From the NCBI GenBank assembly GCA_937907485.1, contig CALESR010000313.1, positions 1 through 38,479 on the forward strand: a DNA stretch of 38,479 bases, in the 5' to 3' direction. Positions 38,024 to 38,479 of the stretch are shown here, one piece after another. This DNA is from an uncultured Paracoccaceae bacterium (GTDB lineage Bacteria; Pseudomonadota; Alphaproteobacteria; Rhodobacterales; Rhodobacteraceae). Both the position numbers and the translations under genes were made by a program. The notes beneath the pieces were generated by a model. It was not told where the DNA came from, did no database searches, and was given only the letters and a program-made list of their open reading frames with translations. How positions within the stretch are numbered: position 1 is the first letter of the stretch; every line of letters starts with the position of its first letter.

Positions 38024-38479
38024 GTGATCACGCCCGATGACCTGGTTGCGCTGGTTCGCAACTATAATCCCGGTTGCGACGAGGCGCTGATCCGCCGCGC
38101 TTGGGATTATGGCGAGGCCATGCATGCCGGGCAGATGCGGCACTCGGGCGAGCGGTATTTCACCCATCCGGTCGCCGTCGCCTCGATCCTGACCGAGATG
38201 CAGCTTGACGATGCCACCATCGTCACCGCGCTGCTGCACGACACCATCGAAGACACCCGCTCGACCTATGTCGAGGTTGAAAAGCTGTTCGGCCACGAAG
38301 TCGCCGAACTGGTCGAAGGCGTCACCAAGCTGACCAACCTGCAACTGCCCTCGGAAGCCAAAAGCACCGAGGCCAAGCAGGCCGAGAACGTGCGCAAGCT
38401 GTTGATGGCGATGTCGCGCGACCTGCGGGTGATCCTGGTCAAGCTGGCCGACCGGCTGCACAACATGCGCACCATCCGC
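38024..38479 (+). CDS. RelA/SpoT-type (p)ppGpp synthetase/hydrolase (3' end outside window)
   Basis: The first 152 codons of a bifunctional Rsh protein, open to the window end. The HD hydrolase domain is visible: HAGQMRHSGERYFTHPVAVA, the catalytic pair in VTALLHDTIEDT and VKLADRLHNMRT, which supplies the last metal ligand. The synthetase, TGS and ACT parts would follow. The start is GTG at 38024 with AGGAT about eight bases before it; the ATG at 38002 is out of frame. It lies 24 bases after rpoZ. Alphaproteobacteria usually carry a single Rsh, so it is likely the cell's stringent-response enzyme. Confidence 0.95.
   Translation, partial: MITPDDLVALVRNYNPGCDEALIRRAWDYGEAMHAGQMRHSGERYFTHPVAVASILTEMQLDDATIVTALLHDTIEDTRSTYVEVEKLFGHEVAELVEGVTKLTNLQLPSEAKSTEAKQAENVRKLLMAMSRDLRVILVKLADRLHNMRTIR

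Overview
The window is chromosomal DNA of very high GC content. It most likely comes from an alphaproteobacterium of the Rhodobacteraceae (Paracoccus/Rhodobacter/Roseobacter relatives). The evidence is the CtaD sequence, which is almost Paracoccus-like, UPF0262, the infA-maf-RNase E/G-yacG block, the folK-rpoZ-Rsh order, many 4-base ATGA/GTGA overlaps, and hairpin-rich intergenic repeats. Nothing indicates a plasmid, phage or integrated island: there is no integrase, transposase or CRISPR array.

Layout. Bases 1-2213 (+) hold the end of a TatD nuclease, an MBL-fold hydrolase and an AEC transporter. They meet a convergent creatinase (2290-3495, -) across a long hairpin. From 3718 to 8603 (+) runs a tight chain: UPF0262, a low-molecular-weight phosphatase-like protein, an NTF2-GNAT-nitrilase trio, then infA, maf, a minimal RNase E/G and yacG. 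An MFS carrier and a single-chain acetate kinase-PduL fusion follow (8759-11811, +). Facing them is a compact minus-strand operon (17291-11820): flavin monooxygenase, RidA-like protein, DUF1028 protein, LysR regulator and a dimethylamine-dehydrogenase-like flavoprotein. A possible LysR operator lies upstream of it.

A tRNA-Ala(CGC) and a GatB/YqeY protein come next. They are followed by a minus-strand stretch: a secreted alpha/beta hydrolase; DUF2244, GST and ctaD with an FNR-type box upstream; a small secreted protein; a membrane-anchored M19 dipeptidase; and lipB. Then come a secreted peptidoglycan-binding-like protein, a membrane LytTR regulator divergent from a DUF2306 protein, tRNA-Leu(GAG), and a four-gene polyamine/opine-type ABC importer (27656-32162, +). 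The last part is housekeeping. The minus-strand genes are trxC, TRIC channel, rnhA, LysE exporter and ispH, then a decayed gene and a YqaA/NYN pair. The plus-strand genes are folK, rpoZ and the start of the (p)ppGpp synthetase/hydrolase.

Functional themes. Several genes point to use of methylated nitrogen compounds: creatinase, the amine-dehydrogenase operon and the polyamine-type importer. The AckA-PduL fusion would by itself interconvert acetyl-CoA (or propionyl-CoA) and acetate (propionate) with ATP. The strongest leads for something undescribed are the five-gene FMO-Rid-DUF1028-LysR-amine dehydrogenase operon and the AckA-PduL fusion. After them come a composite two-hairpin repeat present in two copies and the NTF2-GNAT-nitrilase cassette lodged in a core operon. 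All functions are read from sequence motifs alone; no database search was possible.
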